Both the position numbers and the translations under genes were made by a program. Under the pieces are notes generated by a model that was not told where the DNA came from, ran no database searches, and saw nothing but the letters and a program-made list of their open reading frames with translations. Positions 61,813-64,000 of a stretch of DNA of 64,000 bases are shown piece after piece (the stretch's first letter is position 1; each line of letters begins with the position of its first letter). The stretch comes from Sphingorhabdus sp. (GTDB lineage: Bacteria; Pseudomonadota; Alphaproteobacteria; Sphingomonadales; Sphingomonadaceae), in NCBI GenBank assembly GCA_028279555.1, contig JANQNO010000006.1, forward strand, positions 181,837 to 245,836, in the 5' to 3' direction.

Positions 61813-63228
61813 TCAGCGCTTTGATGGCAGCAGAGATTTGTCTCTCAATCCGTCATCCTTGGGAGAACTGCTTACTTTTGATAACACGGCCTCAAGCAGC
61901 GGTGTCATCAGAGCCAGCCGGCGCGCCTTGATGACAACATCCCAGAGCGGTTCGAACTTTTTCCACCCAGCCGAATAGAAGAAGTGTTTGCTACGATGTT
62001 TCAGGCTGGCATGTGTTAACGCGGCTTGCCCGATATTCTTCCAGCTATAGAAATCCCGGTAAGCCCGGTCATAACCTTCCTTAAGTGTTGCGGGAGTCAG
62101 CTTGGCTGGCTGGTATACCACGTGACGCGTGTCGAACAGATCCCAATTGTTGGAAAAAATCCGTCCTTGCGCCGACAGATCTTCATACAATCTTGTGCCG
62201 GGATAGGGAGTCTGAATATGGAAAGTCGACGTTGTCAGCCCATGCTCCACAGCCCAGCCAACGGTTCGGTCAAAAACATCCTCCTCATCGTCATCCATAC
62301 CAAAGACGAATGAGCCGTTGATCATGATGCCAAGATCACTCAGTCTGCGGCTGACTGCAGCATAGTCTTTGGCCAAATTCTGCTTCTTGTTGCTTGAGCG
62401 CAAATTTTCGGGGCTGAAGGTTTCAAAACCAACAAACAGGCTACGTAATCCGGCGCCAGCGGCTTTCTCTATCAAATCGCCGCGTAATACGCTGTCTACC
62501 GTAGCGGCACCTTGAAAAAGCCTGCTCATACCGCGCATTCCTTCAAACAGATTCTCGGCGAACCGCCGATTGCCCAAAAGATGATCGTCAAGGAAATACA
62601 AATGGCGGCCAGGCAGTCTGTCAATTTCCGACAGCGCTTCATCGACGCGTTGCGTATAGAATGATTTTCCGCCCCCAAAGAAAGCATCCTTGTAGCAGAA
62701 GTCGCAATGCTGCGGACAACCTCGAGTGACAACAATCGAATTCGGCACGAGATACCGATTTCGTTTGATAAGATCGCGCCGAACGGGCGGAAGACCTTCG
62801 ATCGTCCTGCCTCCCGTCGACACATAGCAAGCGCGGGGCGTGCCGGCTCTCAAATCGTCAAGAAAGGCCGGGAAGGTTTGTTCTCCCGGTCCGGTGAAGA
62901 TTGTACCTGCATGTTGCGCAGCCTCATCCGGCAAAGAAGTGACGTGCAGACCGCCAAGTGCAACATGGGAGCCCTTTGCGCGATAATGGTCTGCAAGGCG
63001 ATAAGCCCTGTAAGCATTTGTTATGTAGACCTGAATTACTACCAGATCGGGTCGGTCACCAATATCAAGCCTCTCGACATGATCGTCGACAATTTCCACC
63101 TCGTCTTCAGGGTCTAGATATGCTGCAAGCGTTGCCAATCCCAAAGGCGGAAAGAGCGAGTATTTTACCGGGCGCCAGAATGGGCTCTTTGCCTCCGTTA
63201 GGGCCGGAAGGATCATCTTGACTTTCAA
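61813..63228 (-). CDS. B12-binding-domain radical SAM protein
   Basis: A 471-residue protein. The N-terminal half resembles a cobalamin-binding Rossmann fold (GLATLAAYL..., DLVVIQVYITNAYRAYRLADHYR, VALGGLHVTSLPDEA). The radical SAM cluster motif is CPQHCDFCYK, and LFVGFETFSPENL with FVFGMDDDEEDVF follows. Family members are methylases of C-type substrates such as hopanoids, and related enzymes; substrate unknown. The best start is TTG at 63228, 6 bases after AGGTGA; ATG at 63216 has a weaker site. It is convergent with metH. Confidence 0.88.
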   Translation of the reverse strand: MKVKMILPALTEAKSPFWRPVKYSLFPPLGLATLAAYLDPEDEVEIVDDHVERLDIGDRPDLVVIQVYITNAYRAYRLADHYRAKGSHVALGGLHVTSLPDEAAQHAGTIFTGPGEQTFPAFLDDLRAGTPRACYVSTGGRTIEGLPPVRRDLIKRNRYLVPNSIVVTRGCPQHCDFCYKDAFFGGGKSFYTQRVDEALSEIDRLPGRHLYFLDDHLLGNRRFAENLFEGMRGMSRLFQGAATVDSVLRGDLIEKAAGAGLRSLFVGFETFSPENLRSSNKKQNLAKDYAAVSRRLSDLGIMINGSFVFGMDDDEEDVFDRTVGWAVEHGLTTSTFHIQTPYPGTRLYEDLSAQGRIFSNNWDLFDTRHVVYQPAKLTPATLKEGYDRAYRDFYSWKNIGQAALTHASLKHRSKHFFYSAGWKKFEPLWDVVIKARRLALMTPLLEAVLSKVSSSPKDDGLRDKSLLPSKR

Positions 63229-63445
63229 GTGAAATCACCTGTCATGGCGCGTGAAGCTATCTTCAGTTAAAGCCGGAGGCAATGCGAATATCCTTTGCGA
63301 TGCGAAACGACCATCGTTAACCTTTGGCTGCCCGCCGTCCCCATACAGGACTTACCATTTCAGCATTGGTTAATCCGCTGGCCGCAAGCTGGCGCTTTGC
63401 GCTATGACGCCTGCCGGAATATTCGTTTCACCAAAGGCAAAATCC

Positions 63446-64000
63446 ATGAAAGCCCTTCCCATCGCCATTCTTGCTGTTGCAGCGGCCGTCTCTACACAGG
63501 CGCAGGCGCAGAATTCAGCGCCTTTCACCGTTGCAGAGACCGGCAAGAGCTACCGCATCCTGGAGCATGCCGTGAAAGCCATAGGTGGTGGCAATGGCAC
63601 CATCATCATTCGCCCGGGCACCTACCGCCAATGCGCGGTGCAGGCGGCGGGCAATATCGCATACCGCGCCGCGGTGCCCGGACAGGTCGTTTTCGACCGT
63701 GCGACCTGCGAAGGGAAGGCTGCACTTGTCCTGCGCGGCCGCGGTGCCAGCGTCGATGGCATCATCTTTCAGGGCATGGTCGTGCATGACGCCAATGGTG
63801 CCGGCATTCGCCTGGAAAAGGGAAATCTGAAGGTTACCCGCTCGATCTTCCGCGACAGCGAGCAGGGCATCTTGACCGCCAATGATCCGCGCGGTTCGAT
63901 TTCGATCGACCAGACGACATTCAGCGGGCTTGGGCGCTGCGATCGCGGGCTCGCTTGCGCGCACAGCATCTATATCGGCGGATATGGCTCGCTCACTGTA
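63446..64000 (+). CDS. Exported right-handed beta-helix protein (3' truncated by window)
   Basis: The first 185 codons are visible and remain open to the last base. The start MKALPIAILAVAAAVSTQAQAQ is a signal peptide. It is followed by SYRILEHAVKAIGGGNGTIIIRPGTYRQCAV, the usual opening of parallel beta-helix (pectate-lyase-like) proteins, and repeating strands such as GIRLEKGNLKVTRSIFRDSEQGI. Such proteins bind or cleave polysaccharides. The exact activity cannot be stated from this fragment. Confidence 0.8.
   Translation, partial: MKALPIAILAVAAAVSTQAQAQNSAPFTVAETGKSYRILEHAVKAIGGGNGTIIIRPGTYRQCAVQAAGNIAYRAAVPGQVVFDRATCEGKAALVLRGRGASVDGIIFQGMVVHDANGAGIRLEKGNLKVTRSIFRDSEQGILTANDPRGSISIDQTTFSGLGRCDRGLACAHSIYIGGYGSLTV

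Overview
The window looks like a chromosomal segment of an alphaproteobacterium, most likely a sphingomonad (Sphingomonadales). The grounds are a compact flagellar cluster with short hook proteins, methionine synthase split into two genes behind an ArsR-methyltransferase fusion, a degenerate intergenic inverted repeat of a kind I associate with sphingomonad genomes, and several small secreted or lipoprotein genes of sphingomonad character. No prophage, complete insertion sequence or CRISPR array was seen. The species assignment is inference.

Region 1 (1-23010) is a nearly continuous flagellar cluster. On the plus strand, the end of fliM leads into fliN-fliO-fliP-fliQ-fliR-flhB, then fliD-fliS and a small unknown gene. 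On the minus strand lie a secreted DUF11-like protein overlapping a sigma-54-dependent activator without a receiver domain, then motA-motB and the rod-hook-ring operon flgB-C-D-E-F-G-H-I-J-K-L. flgA-flgM-flgN and an unlinked-type lytic transglycosylase-flhA-fliA run on the plus strand. Three near-perfect sigma-54 promoters (TGGCAC/TTGC type) were found: upstream of flgB, of flgA and of the transglycosylase gene. They fit the activator encoded here, and FliA and FlgM give the later sigma-28 checkpoint. MotA/MotB have a candidate sigma-28 -10 element. fliE-F-G-H-I-K and flagellin are not in the window.

Region 2 (23011-31322) holds NADPH and nitrogen metabolism (sthA, gdhA), a single-domain PilZ protein, a small secreted protein, about 400 bases of non-coding DNA with nested dyads, and a TetR / SDR / Rieske oxygenase / small membrane protein / MarR cluster. 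A tRNA-Glu gene follows.

Region 3 (31323-43063) is mostly housekeeping: recJ, a flavodoxin, glpX, homoserine dehydrogenase, a nucleotidyltransferase, tandem DUF1176 paralogues, a 3-hydroxyacyl-CoA dehydrogenase, an SMR efflux protein, and a MerR regulator divergent from an epoxide hydrolase with a clear palindromic operator between them.

Region 4 (43064-55965) carries a peptide-type ABC importer operon (two permeases and a fused double ATPase, no binding protein) interrupted by a GxxExxY gene. It is followed by an MscS channel, metC, sseA, queF, a HerA-like ATPase, a class A beta-lactamase-like lipoprotein and two small lipoproteins, one with a clear terminator.

Region 5 (55966-64000) is a methionine-cycle operon: an ArsR-methyltransferase fusion resembling SahR, metF, and metH in two pieces. 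It is preceded by a perfect 22-base palindrome placed between -35 and -10, and the first gene appears leaderless. A B12-binding radical SAM protein and the start of a beta-helix protein close the window.
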